DNA of 64,000 nt from Anaerolineae bacterium (GTDB taxonomy: Bacteria > Chloroflexota > Anaerolineae > Aggregatilineales > Aggregatilineaceae): contig JAOSJP010000034.1 in the NCBI GenBank assembly GCA_027494015.1, positions 310,001-374,000 of the forward strand, given 5' to 3'. Position 1 is the first letter of the stretch; each line of letters begins with the position of its first letter. The notes under the pieces are model-generated. The model was not told where the DNA came from and did not search any database. It worked only from the letters and a program-made list of their open reading frames with translations. Shown here piece by piece: positions 34,236 through 43,169 of this stretch. A program made the position numbers and the translations under genes.

Positions 34236-35768
34236 ATGCTTCGGAAAGCGACCTTCGCAGGGCTGATCCTGATCGCCATGCTCGCCGTCTCGTTTCTGCC
34301 GGCGGGGGCGGCGGGGCCGGTATACCCAGACCTGCCCGATCTGGGCGGTCAGGAGATCGTGATCGCCGTCGAGAACCTGTACACGCCGTTCCAGTTCGAG
34401 AATCCCCAGACGGGCGAGATCATGGGCTACGAGTACGACCTGGTCGAGGAAATCTGCCAGCGCATCCACTGCACGCCGGTCTATGAGTTCGTCTCCTGGG
34501 ACGTGATGATCACCTCCGTCGGCGAAGACCAGTTCGACCTGGGCATGACCGGCATCAGCATCATCGAGGAGCGCAAAGAGGTCGTGGACTTCTCCGACCC
34601 CTACATCAACCTCCAGCAGTTCCTGCTCGTCCGCGCCGACGAAGACCGCTTCGCCAACATCGAGGAGTTCGCCGCCGATGACTCCCTGCTCCTCGGCGTC
34701 CAGGCGGGCACCGCTGGCTTCTTCGTCACCCTCGACGCCGTGCCCGACGAAGCCCGCCGCGTCGTCTACACCGAGTTCGGCGCGCTCGTCCAGGCGCTCC
34801 GCGTCGGTGACGTGGACGCTATCCCGGTAGACGCCGCCGCCGCGCGCGGCTTCATCAGCACCACCGGTGGCGCGGTCAAAACCGTCGGCGAGGCCATCTC
34901 CGACGACCAGATGGGCTTCATCTTCCCCAAGGGCAGCGACCTGGTTGAGCCGATGAATGCCGCCATCGCCAGCCTCAAGCAGGACGGCTTCCTCGACTTC
35001 CTGCTGAATAAGTGGTTCTTCGACTACAACCCGGAGACGGGCGACCTCTACGCCGACCTGCCCGATCTGGGCGGCCAGGAAATCGTGATCGCCGTCGAGA
35101 ACCTGTACCTGCCCTTCCAGTTCGAAGAAGCCACGACGGGCGAGATCATGGGCTACGAGTATGATCTGGTCGAGGAAATCTGCCAGCGCATCAACTGCAC
35201 GCCGGTCTATGAGTTCGTCTCCTGGGATGTGATGATCGCCTCCGTCAGCGAAGGTCAGTTCGACCTGGGCATGACCGGCATCAGCATCATCGAGGAACGC
35301 AAGGAGATCGTGGACTTCTCCGACCCCTACATCAACCTCCAGCAGTTCCTGCTCGTCCGCGCCGACGAAGACCGCTTCGCCGACATCGGGGAGTTCGCCG
35401 CCGATGACTCCCTGCTCCTCGGCGTCCAGGCGGGCACCGCTGGCTTCTTCGTCACCCTCGACGCCGTGCCCGACGAAGCCCGCCGCGTCGTCTACACCGA
35501 GTTCGGCGCGCTCGTCCAGGCACTCATCGTCGGTGATGTGGACGCCATCCCCGTAGACGCCGCCGCCGCGCGCGGCTTCATCTCCACCACCGGCGGCGCG
35601 GTCAAAACCGTCGGCGAGGCCATCTCCGACGACCAGATGGGCTTCATCTTCCCCAAGGGCAGCGATCTGGTTGAGCCGATGAATGCCGCCATCGCCAGCG
35701 TCAAGCAGGATGGCTTCCTCGACTTCCTGCTGAATAAGTGGTTCTTCGATTACCAGCCGCCCGCCTAG
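34236..35768 (+). CDS. Secreted protein with two tandem family-3 solute-binding domains
   Basis: This is a periplasmic-type amino-acid or polar solute receptor. The signal peptide is MLRKATFAGLILIAMLAVSF with processing near AGAAG. ATG 34236 is preferred because GAGGAG lies 9 bases upstream; ATG 34230 is only 3 bases from it. Two near-identical SBP_bac_3 domains follow, each starting DLPDLGGQEIVIAVENLY and ending LNKWFFDY. They are offset by exactly 726 bases (242 codons). The ligand-site segments (GMTGISIIEERKE, DFSDPYINLQQFLL) are intact in both. No permease or ATPase gene is adjacent. Confidence 0.92.
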   Translation: MLRKATFAGLILIAMLAVSFLPAGAAGPVYPDLPDLGGQEIVIAVENLYTPFQFENPQTGEIMGYEYDLVEEICQRIHCTPVYEFVSWDVMITSVGEDQFDLGMTGISIIEERKEVVDFSDPYINLQQFLLVRADEDRFANIEEFAADDSLLLGVQAGTAGFFVTLDAVPDEARRVVYTEFGALVQALRVGDVDAIPVDAAAARGFISTTGGAVKTVGEAISDDQMGFIFPKGSDLVEPMNAAIASLKQDGFLDFLLNKWFFDYNPETGDLYADLPDLGGQEIVIAVENLYLPFQFEEATTGEIMGYEYDLVEEICQRINCTPVYEFVSWDVMIASVSEGQFDLGMTGISIIEERKEIVDFSDPYINLQQFLLVRADEDRFADIGEFAADDSLLLGVQAGTAGFFVTLDAVPDEARRVVYTEFGALVQALIVGDVDAIPVDAAAARGFISTTGGAVKTVGEAISDDQMGFIFPKGSDLVEPMNAAIASVKQDGFLDFLLNKWFFDYQPPA

Positions 35769-35842
35769 GGCCGGCGGCGCGCTAACCTTCGGGGCGGGCG
35801 AATTTCTGCGCGCCCGCCCCGACCGCTGCCAGAAACGATGCT

Positions 35843-36215
35843 TTGACCTCACCCCCAGCCTCGCCCCGCTCGGCTCGCCCCCTCTCCAGCGTGGAGGGTC
35901 GGACAAATAAGATTGCATTGATGGTTAATTTTCGGGGAACCGGTTGTAGGGGCGGGTTTGCAAACCCGCCCCTACAGGCCCTACCAGGCATCCGCGCTTC
36001 TCCTTCAAGCCGCCCGTTCCTTCCGTTGATTGCGATCGCTCGCCGTTACGCTAAATCAACCCCGTCTAATATGTCCGTCCCTCCATGTTGGGGAGGGGGC
36101 AGCGCGACCCGCGTTGGTGGGCCGCGCGGGGGTGAGGTAAACCCTGGGCGCAGCAGAGCAGCGCCCCTACGAGCAGGCTGGCGCGCGGCGGACTTTGATG
36201 CAATCGCCCTGACCT
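35843..36215. repeat. Interrupted palindromic repeat cluster
   Basis: The left half of the CCTCACCCCC module (35846-35905) is cut off by a short unique stretch and a perfect 32-bp palindrome with arms TGTAGGGGCGGGTTTG (35945-35976). The right half GGGGGTGAGGTAAAC resumes near 36128, followed by a tail (GCGCCCCTACGAGCAGGCTG ... TTTGATGCAATCGCCCTG) like the right side of the 29057 element. This looks like nested insertion and decay. No gene is visible in 35769-36325. Confidence 0.75.
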
Positions 36216-36325
36216 GAAGCAACCATCCTGTGCCCGCACCCGGCGAACCCTCTACCATAACGGGCAGAGATGTGTTATGCTGCGCAGCACATGCGGCGAG
36301 CCAACCGGGCGGGGGAGCGTGAGGG

Positions 36326-36658
36326 ATGAACCTCAGCGAGCAGACTAGCAACGGCGTGGTCGTCATCGTCCTCGACGGGCGTATTGACACCGAGGGGGCG
36401 GTGGCGCTGGAGGAGGCATTGCGCGCCAGGCTGGAAGCGGATCAGTACCGCATCGTGCTCGACATGGGCGGGGTGCAATACGTCAACAGCGCCGCCTTGC
36501 GCAGCCTGGCCGAAGCGATCCTCACCTGCCGCGCGCAAGGCGGCGACCTGAAACTGGCCGCCCTGCAACCCAGGGTGCGGCGCGTGCTGCAAATCGTGGG
36601 CTTCGACCGCTATTCGGCGATCTACGAGACGCAGCAGGCAGCGCTGGCCGATTTCTGA
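36326..36658 (+). CDS. STAS-domain protein (anti-sigma factor antagonist-like)
   Basis: The 110-aa protein is a single STAS domain of the SpoIIAA/RsbV type: VVVIVLDGRIDTEGAVALEE, then YRIVLDMGGVQYVNSAALRS with the serine at the usual phosphorylation position. Such proteins bind anti-sigma kinases. No RsbW-like kinase or sigma factor is adjacent. It lies 46 bases upstream of a two-component system on the same strand and may share its transcript. Confidence 0.9.
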   Translation: MNLSEQTSNGVVVIVLDGRIDTEGAVALEEALRARLEADQYRIVLDMGGVQYVNSAALRSLAEAILTCRAQGGDLKLAALQPRVRRVLQIVGFDRYSAIYETQQAALADF

Positions 36659-36704
36659 GCCGTAGCACGACATCGCGGAAACGCAGGAATGCGGACACGC
36701 ACAG

Positions 36705-37382
36705 ATGAAGAAGATTCTGCTGGTCGAAGACGATGATACGCTGCGCAAGACATTGGCCTACAATCTCTCCCAGGAAGGGTATAAGGTCTTCCAAAGCGCT
36801 GACGGGGCCGAAGCCCTTGACCTGGCGCGCGACCATGTGCCCGACCTGATCGTGCTGGACGTGATGCTGCCCTCGCTCGACGGCCTGTCGGTCTGCCGCA
36901 TTCTCCGCAACGAATCCGATGTCCCCATCGTCATGCTGACCGCTCGCGGCAGCGAAGTGGATCGCATCGTCGGCCTGGAGATTGGCGCCGACGATTACAT
37001 CGTCAAGCCGTTCAGCCTGGGGGAGTTCCTAGCCCGCGTGCGCGCCATCCTGCGCCGCGCTCCCTCGGCGCGCGCTGTTGCCGACCGCCTGGAGAGCGGC
37101 GACCTGATGCTGGATCTGATCGCCCGCAAAGCCACGCGCGGCGGCAAAGAATTGCGCATGACGCACAAGGAATTCGACCTGCTGGCCACGCTGATGCGCA
37201 ACACAGGGGCCGTGCTCTCGCGCGACCTGCTGCTGGACCGCGTGTGGGGCTACGACCACAGCGGGCAGACGAAGACAGTGGACGTGCACGTGCGCTGGCT
37301 GCGTGAGAAGATCGAAGACGAGCCATCGCACCCGCGCCGGATCGTCACTGTGCGCGGCGTTGGCTACCGCTTCGAAGGATAA
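36705..37382 (+). CDS. OmpR/PhoB-family response regulator
   Basis: The receiver domain has the acidic pair DDD near residue 10, phospho-acceptor D52 in IVLDVMLPSLDGL, and the Lys in YIVKPFSLGE. The C-terminal winged helix shows MTHKEFDLLATLMRNTGAVL and the end TVDVHVRWLREKI...RTVRGVGYRFEG-type signature. The 225 aa are typical. The gap to the histidine kinase gene is 9 bases, so they form an operon. Confidence 0.96.
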   Translation: MKKILLVEDDDTLRKTLAYNLSQEGYKVFQSADGAEALDLARDHVPDLIVLDVMLPSLDGLSVCRILRNESDVPIVMLTARGSEVDRIVGLEIGADDYIVKPFSLGEFLARVRAILRRAPSARAVADRLESGDLMLDLIARKATRGGKELRMTHKEFDLLATLMRNTGAVLSRDLLLDRVWGYDHSGQTKTVDVHVRWLREKIEDEPSHPRRIVTVRGVGYRFEG

Positions 37383-37391
37383 GCTCCCTCT

Positions 37392-38576
37392 ATGCTCCCC
37401 TGGATTATCGCCGCGCTGGCGCTGCTCAGCGCCCTCGTCCTGGCCGTTCTGGTGATACGTCTGCGTGCGGACGTTCGCGCGGCAGCGACCTATCGCGCCC
37501 ACCAACAGCAGGCGCATGCCCAGGCTTCGGCGCAGGCCGAGCTGCTGAAGACCGCGATCATGAAAGGCATCGAGGACGCCCTGCTCATCCTCGACGCAGA
37601 TCTGACTATCGTCGAGGCCAACGAATCCGCGCGGCGCTTGTTCGGCCAGGGGTTGGCCGGCAAGACGCTGATGAGCGCGCTGCGCCAGCCCGACCTGGAA
37701 GCCCTGATCCACGACGCGCGCCGCGTGCGCAGCGAGACGGTCGAGCGGCGCATCGAGCTGGATCACCGCATTTTTCACGCGCGCGCCCTGGCGCCGCCGA
37801 CTTCTGACTCTGAGTTTGAAATCATGACTCTGCGCGACGTGACGCAGCTTCAGCGGTTGGAGCGCGCCCGCCGCGAGATGGTGTCGAACATCTCGCACGA
37901 GCTTAGCACGCCCATCACGTCCATCGGCCTGCTGGCAGATACCCTGCTCAACGTCGCCGAGCGCGAGAAGCCCAAGCGCCTGCGCAAAATGGCCAAGGAC
38001 ATCCGCCGCGAGACGGACACGCTGATGCACCTGGTTCAGGAGATGCGCGACCTGTCGCTGATCGAATCCGGCCAGATGCCCATCCGCCTGACGCCCACGC
38101 CCCTGCTGCCCATCGTCACCAACACCCTGCAACAGCTTGAGTCGCTGGCCGAGAACAAAGAACAGGTGGTCACCGTTGAAGTGCCCGCCGATATCGCTGT
38201 GCTGGCCGATGAAGTGCAGATTCAGCGCGCGCTGAAGAACATTGTCCACAACGCCATCAAGTTCACCCCCAGCGGCGGGCATATTCGCATCAGCGCCCGG
38301 CACGGCGACACCGAAGCTGTGCTCGCCGTGTCCGACGACGGTCCCGGCATCCCCGCCGAAGACCTGTCGCGGATTTTCGAGCGTTTCTTCCAGGTGGATC
38401 GGGCGCGGCGCCATGGCACCGGGCTGGGGCTGGCCATCGTGCGCCACATCGTGCGCGCGCACGGCGGGCGCACCTGGGCGGAGAGTGTGGAGGGAGAAGG
38501 GGCCACCTTCTACATCGCCCTCCCCCTGGCCGGCGCGGAGACCGAAGACGCCCCCGACACGCCAGACGCCTCCTGA
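37392..38576 (+). CDS. PhoR-like sensor histidine kinase
   Basis: One N-terminal membrane helix (MLPWIIAALALLSALVLAVL) is followed by a PAS domain (about residues 55-150, IEDALLILDADLTIVEANES). The HisKA domain has phospho-acceptor H169 in SNISHELSTPITSI, and the HATPase domain has NIVHNAIKFTP, DDGPGIP and GTGLGLAI. No extracytoplasmic sensor loop is present, as in short PhoR proteins, so the signal is probably sensed inside the cell or via partners. No phosphate transport genes are nearby. Confidence 0.94.
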   Translation: MLPWIIAALALLSALVLAVLVIRLRADVRAAATYRAHQQQAHAQASAQAELLKTAIMKGIEDALLILDADLTIVEANESARRLFGQGLAGKTLMSALRQPDLEALIHDARRVRSETVERRIELDHRIFHARALAPPTSDSEFEIMTLRDVTQLQRLERARREMVSNISHELSTPITSIGLLADTLLNVAEREKPKRLRKMAKDIRRETDTLMHLVQEMRDLSLIESGQMPIRLTPTPLLPIVTNTLQQLESLAENKEQVVTVEVPADIAVLADEVQIQRALKNIVHNAIKFTPSGGHIRISARHGDTEAVLAVSDDGPGIPAEDLSRIFERFFQVDRARRHGTGLGLAIVRHIVRAHGGRTWAESVEGEGATFYIALPLAGAETEDAPDTPDAS

Positions 38577-38590
38577 CCGTCTCACCGGGC

Positions 38591-38697
38591 TGGTTGTTGG
38601 TGGTTGGTGGTTGGTGGTTGGTAGAACGCCGCCGGCGCAGCTCGCTTTCACCAATCACCAAGAACCAATCACCAGAAACCGACCACCCATAACCCTC
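38591..38697. repeat. Period-7 inverted array between convergent genes
   Basis: Heptamers TGGTGGT/TGGTTGT (38591-38624) are followed after a short GC-rich spacer by CACCAAT, CACCAAG, AACCAAT, CACCAGA, AACCGAC and CACCCAT (38649-38690), their complements. The result is a long imperfect hairpin between the histidine kinase and the M23 gene, placed where a two-way terminator would be expected. Confidence 0.75.
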
Positions 38698-38701
38698 CCC
38701 G

Positions 38702-41179
38702 TCACAGCCAGGGCAACATTTCACGCCCCTGGCTGGGCAGACTGCCCGGTGCGAACTCATGCACCAGGACCGACCGCCCGATGGCCCCTTCCCAGGCCAC
38801 GAGTCCGTAGCCGCGCGCGTAGTAGTAGCGCTCAAAGGGCGTTGGCTGGGGCCTGCCGCCCGCGTCCTCATAGGCGGCCAGCACCGCCACATCCTTCAGA
38901 GTGACGCCGCTGGACAGAGTGAATGTCTTGTGCACGGCCTCCAGCGCAACCCATGTGACGTGGACGAACGTCTTGCCCGGCACGGCAGTGCCGTCGCTCT
39001 TGCGACGGAACACGACCTGCGGCATCCGCTGGAACGGCACGCCAACTGTCATCTTGCGCGGAATCCAGGGGCTGCCGTACTGCCCGTTTTCAGTCAGCGT
39101 GTAGACCTCACCGCCGCCGGGCGACGTGTCAGTGCCCCGGTAGATGAAGTGCTCGTCCGCCCACAGTTCTTCCCACTCACTGTGCTTGACGTGATAGAAC
39201 TTCGCGCCCTCGGTCTGCGTCTGCACGCGCTGGCGCGCGCCGCCGATCCAGTCGCAGGCCAGCTCGTACACGCGCCCGTCGCCGCGCAGGAACTCCAGCA
39301 TATCATACGTCTGGCTGGGGTCCACCACGTCAATCAGCGCGAACAGGTCGCAGTCGAAGAAGCGGCCCTGCGGATCGCGGCCCCTCCACGTGCTTCTGTG
39401 CAGGCCAGGCTCCTGAGGAGCGGTCAGCATGAGCGATAGCTCGGCCACGTCGCCCGGCTTGATGGGCGGCAGTGGCACGCTGTCTGGCCCGTCCAGTTGG
39501 TCGTCGCTGAAGAAAGCCAGCGCGAACCCCGGCCCCCAGGTCGTCGTGCCGGTGTTGCGCACGCGCCACGTCTTGACGAAGGCTTCGCCGGGATGCAGCG
39601 CCGCTCCGTCGGGGATGGTCACATCGGCGACGTAGCTCAGCTCGCTCAGCTGCGGCGATGGCTGCGCCGGATCGCTGACCTGAATGAGCGCGTACAGATC
39701 GAACTCGAAGAAGTCGCCCTGCGGGTTGCGCGGCTTCCACGTGCTGCGCTGCAAACCGGGTGCGTCCGGCGCAACGAGCGGGACCGACACCTCCACCACA
39801 TCGCCCGGCGCGGCGGGCGGCAGCGGCACGCTCTGAGGGCCGCCCATGCGCTCGTCGCCGAAGAAAGCCAGGGTGTAGCCCGGCTCCCAGGTCGTCTCGC
39901 CGGAGTTGCGCACGCGCCACGTCTTGACGAATGGCTCGCCCGCTTCCATCACCGTCTCATCGAAGACCGTGACATCGGCCAGCCAGCGAAGCTCATCCAG
40001 CTTCTGGGCGCGGGCGACCGCGCGCGGCACCTGAACCTCGACGTACTGCCCGTACTCGAAGGGCTTGCCGGCGGCATTCGCCAGCTTCCACGTGCTGCGG
40101 TGCCGCCCAGCCTCCTTTGGCGCGCGCAGCCGCACCGACAGTTCAACGATCTCGCCCGGCTTGACCGCGCGTGGCAGCGGGACGCTATCCGGGCCGCCCA
40201 TCTGGTCGTCAGCGGCAAAACGCAGCGTGTAGTCGGGCGTCCAGGTCGTCGTGCCGGTATTGCGCACGCGCCACGTCTTGACGAACGCCGCGCCGGGCTT
40301 GATCACGGTGCCATCGGGCACGGTCACATCGGCCACGTAGGATGCCTCATCGAAGGCGGCGACAGCCTTGACCGCGATCTCGGCGTAGAATGTGTTGGGG
40401 AAAGGTTGGCCGCCCGGCCCGCAAAGCTGCCAGGTGCTGCGATGGCGGCCCGCCTCGGCGGGGGCAGTCAGCTTGACGCTGACGTTCACGGCCTGGCCGG
40501 GCAGGACGGGGACGGCGGCCAGCGTGACCTGATTCGGAGCGCCCATTTGCGCCCCGCCGGCGAAGACAAGCTCGGTGCCCGTGCCCCAGGTCGTGTTGCC
40601 CGTGTTGCGCAGACGCCAGGTCTTGAGAAATGTCTGCCCCGGCTGCATCTTTGTCCCATCGGGGATGGTCACGTCGGCCACGAAGGACGCTTCGCTGAAC
40701 GAGGGAAATGCCTCAGGACGGAGAAACGGCTCCGGGTCCACTACGTCGTCCACCGTGTAATCGGCCAGCCCATGCCCGATGTGTTGCAGCGTGAGATGCA
40801 GGTGAACGCCGGTTGAGAAACCGGTCGTGCCGGCGACGCCGATCTTCTGCCCGGCCAGGACGAACTGCCCCTCGCGGGCGCTGGTCGCCGACAGATGGCC
40901 ATACCATGTAACATAAATCTGGTCGCTCCAGGCGTGCACGATGCGCACATAGTGACCGTACCCGTGCGGGCTGAAGGCCACCCGATCCACAACCCCGCGC
41001 TGGGCAGCCAGCACGGCTACCGGGCTGCCCTGGGCGTCGAGGGCTATCAGGTCCAGCCCCTCGTGAAGCTGCTTTTTGGCTGGGGCGAAGGTGTATGCGC
41101 GCGGCGCGTTGAAGCGATCGGTGATGACCAGGCTGCGCGCGCAGGGGTTGATGAGGAAGAAGGCAGGTAAGCCGGACAT
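38702..41179 (-). CDS. M23 metallopeptidase with four NBR1-type Ig-like domains
   Basis: The N-terminal domain is a lysostaphin-type M23 endopeptidase with zinc ligands H39 and D43 in HEGLD and H128 in HLHLT, plus H95 in WYGH, so it should be active on peptidoglycan cross-links. From about residue 160 there are four repeats of about 117 aa. Each opens ADVTIPDGTxxxPGxxFxKT and then WRVRNTGTTTWxPG, the FW (NBR1-like) domain pattern. A C-terminal domain of unknown type (about 190 aa) follows. ATG 41179 is chosen for its AAGGAG. No clear signal peptide is seen, so the export route is unexplained. Confidence 0.88.
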   Translation of the reverse strand: MSGLPAFFLINPCARSLVITDRFNAPRAYTFAPAKKQLHEGLDLIALDAQGSPVAVLAAQRGVVDRVAFSPHGYGHYVRIVHAWSDQIYVTWYGHLSATSAREGQFVLAGQKIGVAGTTGFSTGVHLHLTLQHIGHGLADYTVDDVVDPEPFLRPEAFPSFSEASFVADVTIPDGTKMQPGQTFLKTWRLRNTGNTTWGTGTELVFAGGAQMGAPNQVTLAAVPVLPGQAVNVSVKLTAPAEAGRHRSTWQLCGPGGQPFPNTFYAEIAVKAVAAFDEASYVADVTVPDGTVIKPGAAFVKTWRVRNTGTTTWTPDYTLRFAADDQMGGPDSVPLPRAVKPGEIVELSVRLRAPKEAGRHRSTWKLANAAGKPFEYGQYVEVQVPRAVARAQKLDELRWLADVTVFDETVMEAGEPFVKTWRVRNSGETTWEPGYTLAFFGDERMGGPQSVPLPPAAPGDVVEVSVPLVAPDAPGLQRSTWKPRNPQGDFFEFDLYALIQVSDPAQPSPQLSELSYVADVTIPDGAALHPGEAFVKTWRVRNTGTTTWGPGFALAFFSDDQLDGPDSVPLPPIKPGDVAELSLMLTAPQEPGLHRSTWRGRDPQGRFFDCDLFALIDVVDPSQTYDMLEFLRGDGRVYELACDWIGGARQRVQTQTEGAKFYHVKHSEWEELWADEHFIYRGTDTSPGGGEVYTLTENGQYGSPWIPRKMTVGVPFQRMPQVVFRRKSDGTAVPGKTFVHVTWVALEAVHKTFTLSSGVTLKDVAVLAAYEDAGGRPQPTPFERYYYARGYGLVAWEGAIGRSVLVHEFAPGSLPSQGREMLPWL

Positions 41180-41285
41180 GGCAGCAACTCCTTGCCCACA
41201 CGGGCCTGGCCGCAAGACACGCAGAGACCGTCGTATGATCTGATACTAAGGGAAATCTTGTGGCCGCGCAATGGCTGCGCCCTGG

Positions 41286-41440
41286 TTGACCTCACCCCCG
41301 CTCGGCGCTGAGGCGCTCAGACACCAGACTTCCGAGGTCTTCGAAGACTTCGGAAGTCTATTCTGGGACCGAGCGGGGCGAGGCTGGGGGTGAGGTCAAT
41401 GCCCTGTGCCCAGCGAGTCGCTGTCAACCTTTGCACGCGC
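41286..41440. repeat. Composite palindromic repeat, inverted copy of the 18783 repeat
   Basis: TTGACCTCACCCCC and GGGGGTGAGGTCAAT (to 41400) enclose AGACTTCCGAGGTCT...AGACTTCGGAAGTCT. The right flank, CAGCGAGTCGCTGTCAACCT, is shared in reverse with 18783-18812 and, partly, with 51890-51925. It sits between the M23 gene and the divergent hydrolase gene, and no gene is seen in 41180-41523. Confidence 0.8.
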
Positions 41441-41523
41441 CCGACCAATGTCTTTTCCCCGCCCGGCAGATGGTGTACAGTGAGAAGCAGATCGCCTGCC
41501 ATGCTCACAAGGAGCGCTCCGAC

Positions 41524-42756
41524 ATGGCACGAAACACCCTGCTTGTGCTGACCGTCTGCCTGCTCGCGTGCGCCGGGATCAGCCCTGCGCGCGCCCAGGC
41601 CAACCCCGACGCCTGGACCGCCTACGACCTGAATCTGCGCGCCGGGCCGGGCGGCACCCAACCGGTGCTGGCTGTCCTGCCGCCGGGCACCGCCGTGCTG
41701 GTGGAGGCGCGCAGCGCGGACTCGGTCTGGTTGCTGGTGCGGACTGTGGATGGCGCTCGACGGGGCTGGGTCGCGGCGGCGTACCTGGAATACGCGCCCG
41801 GCGTAGTCGTGGCGCGCCTGCTGGAAAGCAGCGAGATCGTCGGGGACGCAGCGCCAGCCGGTGGCGACCCGGCCATCCCGCCCAGCAGCACGCTGGTCAG
41901 CCAGGAGCTGATCTACGACTCCGGTCACTCGCAGTACTACCGGATTGTCTACTGGAGCGACGGCCTGCGCGTTGCGGGCTTCCTGGGCCGCCCCTCTGGC
42001 GATGGCCCTTTTCCCGCCATCATCTACAATCGGGGCGGCGTCTGGGACCGGGGCGCGCTCAGCGGGCGCGAGCTGGTCCCGCTGGTGGAGGCGGGATACG
42101 TGGCGGTTGGCTCTCAGTATCGCGGCAACGCGGGGAGCGAAGGCGCTGAGACATTCGGCTCAGGCGACGTGAGCGATGTCCTCAACCTGATCGCCCTGGT
42201 GCAGCAGATGCCCATCGTTGATCCCGGTCGCATCGGCATGTTTGGCGCTTCGCGCGGCGGCATGGTGACCTACATGGTGCTCAAGGAAGAGACGCTGCGC
42301 GGGACGCACGCGATCAAGGCTGCGGCGACGGTCGGCGGGCTGGCCGATCTGTTCATGTGGCGCGACGACAACCCGGATGTCGCTTACGTAGCCTTCGCGC
42401 CCGTTGGCGCCTACCCGGAGACGGCCCCCGACCAGTTCATCGCGCGGTCGGCGGTGTTCTGGCCGGAGCTAATCAACTCACCGCTGCTGCTGTTGCATGG
42501 CGGAGCCGATGCGATCGTCTCGCCGCAACAGTCGCGCGCGCTGTCCGAGCGCCTGCAGCAGGCGGGCAAGCGTGTTCAGCTTGTGATCTTCGAGGGCGAC
42601 AACCACGCACTGGAAGGCCAGCTAGGGGGATTGCCACCAGCGATGGGCTGGTTCCAGCAGTTCTTCGGCGGCGATGGCACCGACCGCACCTTCGACGCGC
42701 ACTGGGACAACATCCTGGCAGTCAACCAGTGGTTCTGGGAGCACGGCTACCACTAG
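41524..42756 (+). CDS. Secreted SH3b plus S9-type alpha/beta hydrolase
   Basis: The signal peptide MARNTLLVLTVCLLACAGIS ends near ARAQA, and ATG 41524 has AAGGAG 9 bases upstream. An SH3b domain (YDLNLRAGPGGTQPVLAVLP ... RGWVAAAYLEY) is followed by an S9-peptidase/acyl hydrolase domain. The nucleophile lies in GASRG, Asp in LLLHGGADAIVSP and His in GDNHALEGQ. It is probably an extracellular peptidase or esterase anchored to wall material through SH3b. The stop TAG 42754-42756 coincides with the CTAG site of the MITE array. Confidence 0.9.
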   Translation: MARNTLLVLTVCLLACAGISPARAQANPDAWTAYDLNLRAGPGGTQPVLAVLPPGTAVLVEARSADSVWLLVRTVDGARRGWVAAAYLEYAPGVVVARLLESSEIVGDAAPAGGDPAIPPSSTLVSQELIYDSGHSQYYRIVYWSDGLRVAGFLGRPSGDGPFPAIIYNRGGVWDRGALSGRELVPLVEAGYVAVGSQYRGNAGSEGAETFGSGDVSDVLNLIALVQQMPIVDPGRIGMFGASRGGMVTYMVLKEETLRGTHAIKAAATVGGLADLFMWRDDNPDVAYVAFAPVGAYPETAPDQFIARSAVFWPELINSPLLLLHGGADAIVSPQQSRALSERLQQAGKRVQLVIFEGDNHALEGQLGGLPPAMGWFQQFFGGDGTDRTFDAHWDNILAVNQWFWEHGYH

Positions 42757-42964
42757 AGCGTGTTATGAACTTGGTACCCTTGATAAGGGAGAGGGGCGCT
42801 CTGTTGACCTCACCCCCTGGCCTCGCTGCGCTCGGCCTTTCCCCCTCTCCATGCATGGAGAGGGGGCGGCGAGGCGCGCCAGCGCCGAGACGGGGGTGAG
42901 GTAAACCAGGAGCTACCCAAAACCGCTGGGGAAAGACAGGGCCGTAAGTGCATAACAGCCTCTA
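42754..42964 (+). mobile_element. CTAG-site MITE, copy 3 (first of tandem array)
   Basis: This copy runs from TA 42754-42755 (inside the hydrolase stop codon) to TA 42963-42964. It carries the termini AGAGCGTGTTATGAACTTGG and GTGCATAACAGCCTCTAG. It is co-oriented with the next two copies and shares a single CTAG with the following copy. Confidence 0.87.
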
Positions 42965-43169
42965 GAGCGTGTTATGAACTTGGTACCCTTGATAGGGAGG
43001 GGGCGCTCTGTTGACCTCACCCCTGGCCTCGCTGCGCTCGGCCTTTCCCCCCTCCATGCATGGAGAGGGGGCGGCGAGGCGCGCCAGCGCCGAGACGGGG
43101 GTGAGGTAAACCAGGAGCTACCCAAAACCGCTGGGGAAAGACAGGGCCGTAAGTGCATAACAGCCTCTA
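42963..43169 (+). mobile_element. CTAG-site MITE, copy 4 (middle of tandem array)
   Basis: It has the same termini as its neighbours but is about 4 bases shorter. The losses are all in short homopolymer or dinucleotide tracts (GATAGGGAGGGGG, CACCCCTGG, TTTCCCCCCTCC). These could be natural decay or consensus errors in a repeated region. Confidence 0.85.

Noticed and set aside
33963..35918. 651-residue open frame opposite the double solute-binding protein
   Set aside because: Its internal repeats mirror the duplicated domains on the real strand, and it overlaps pgl as well.
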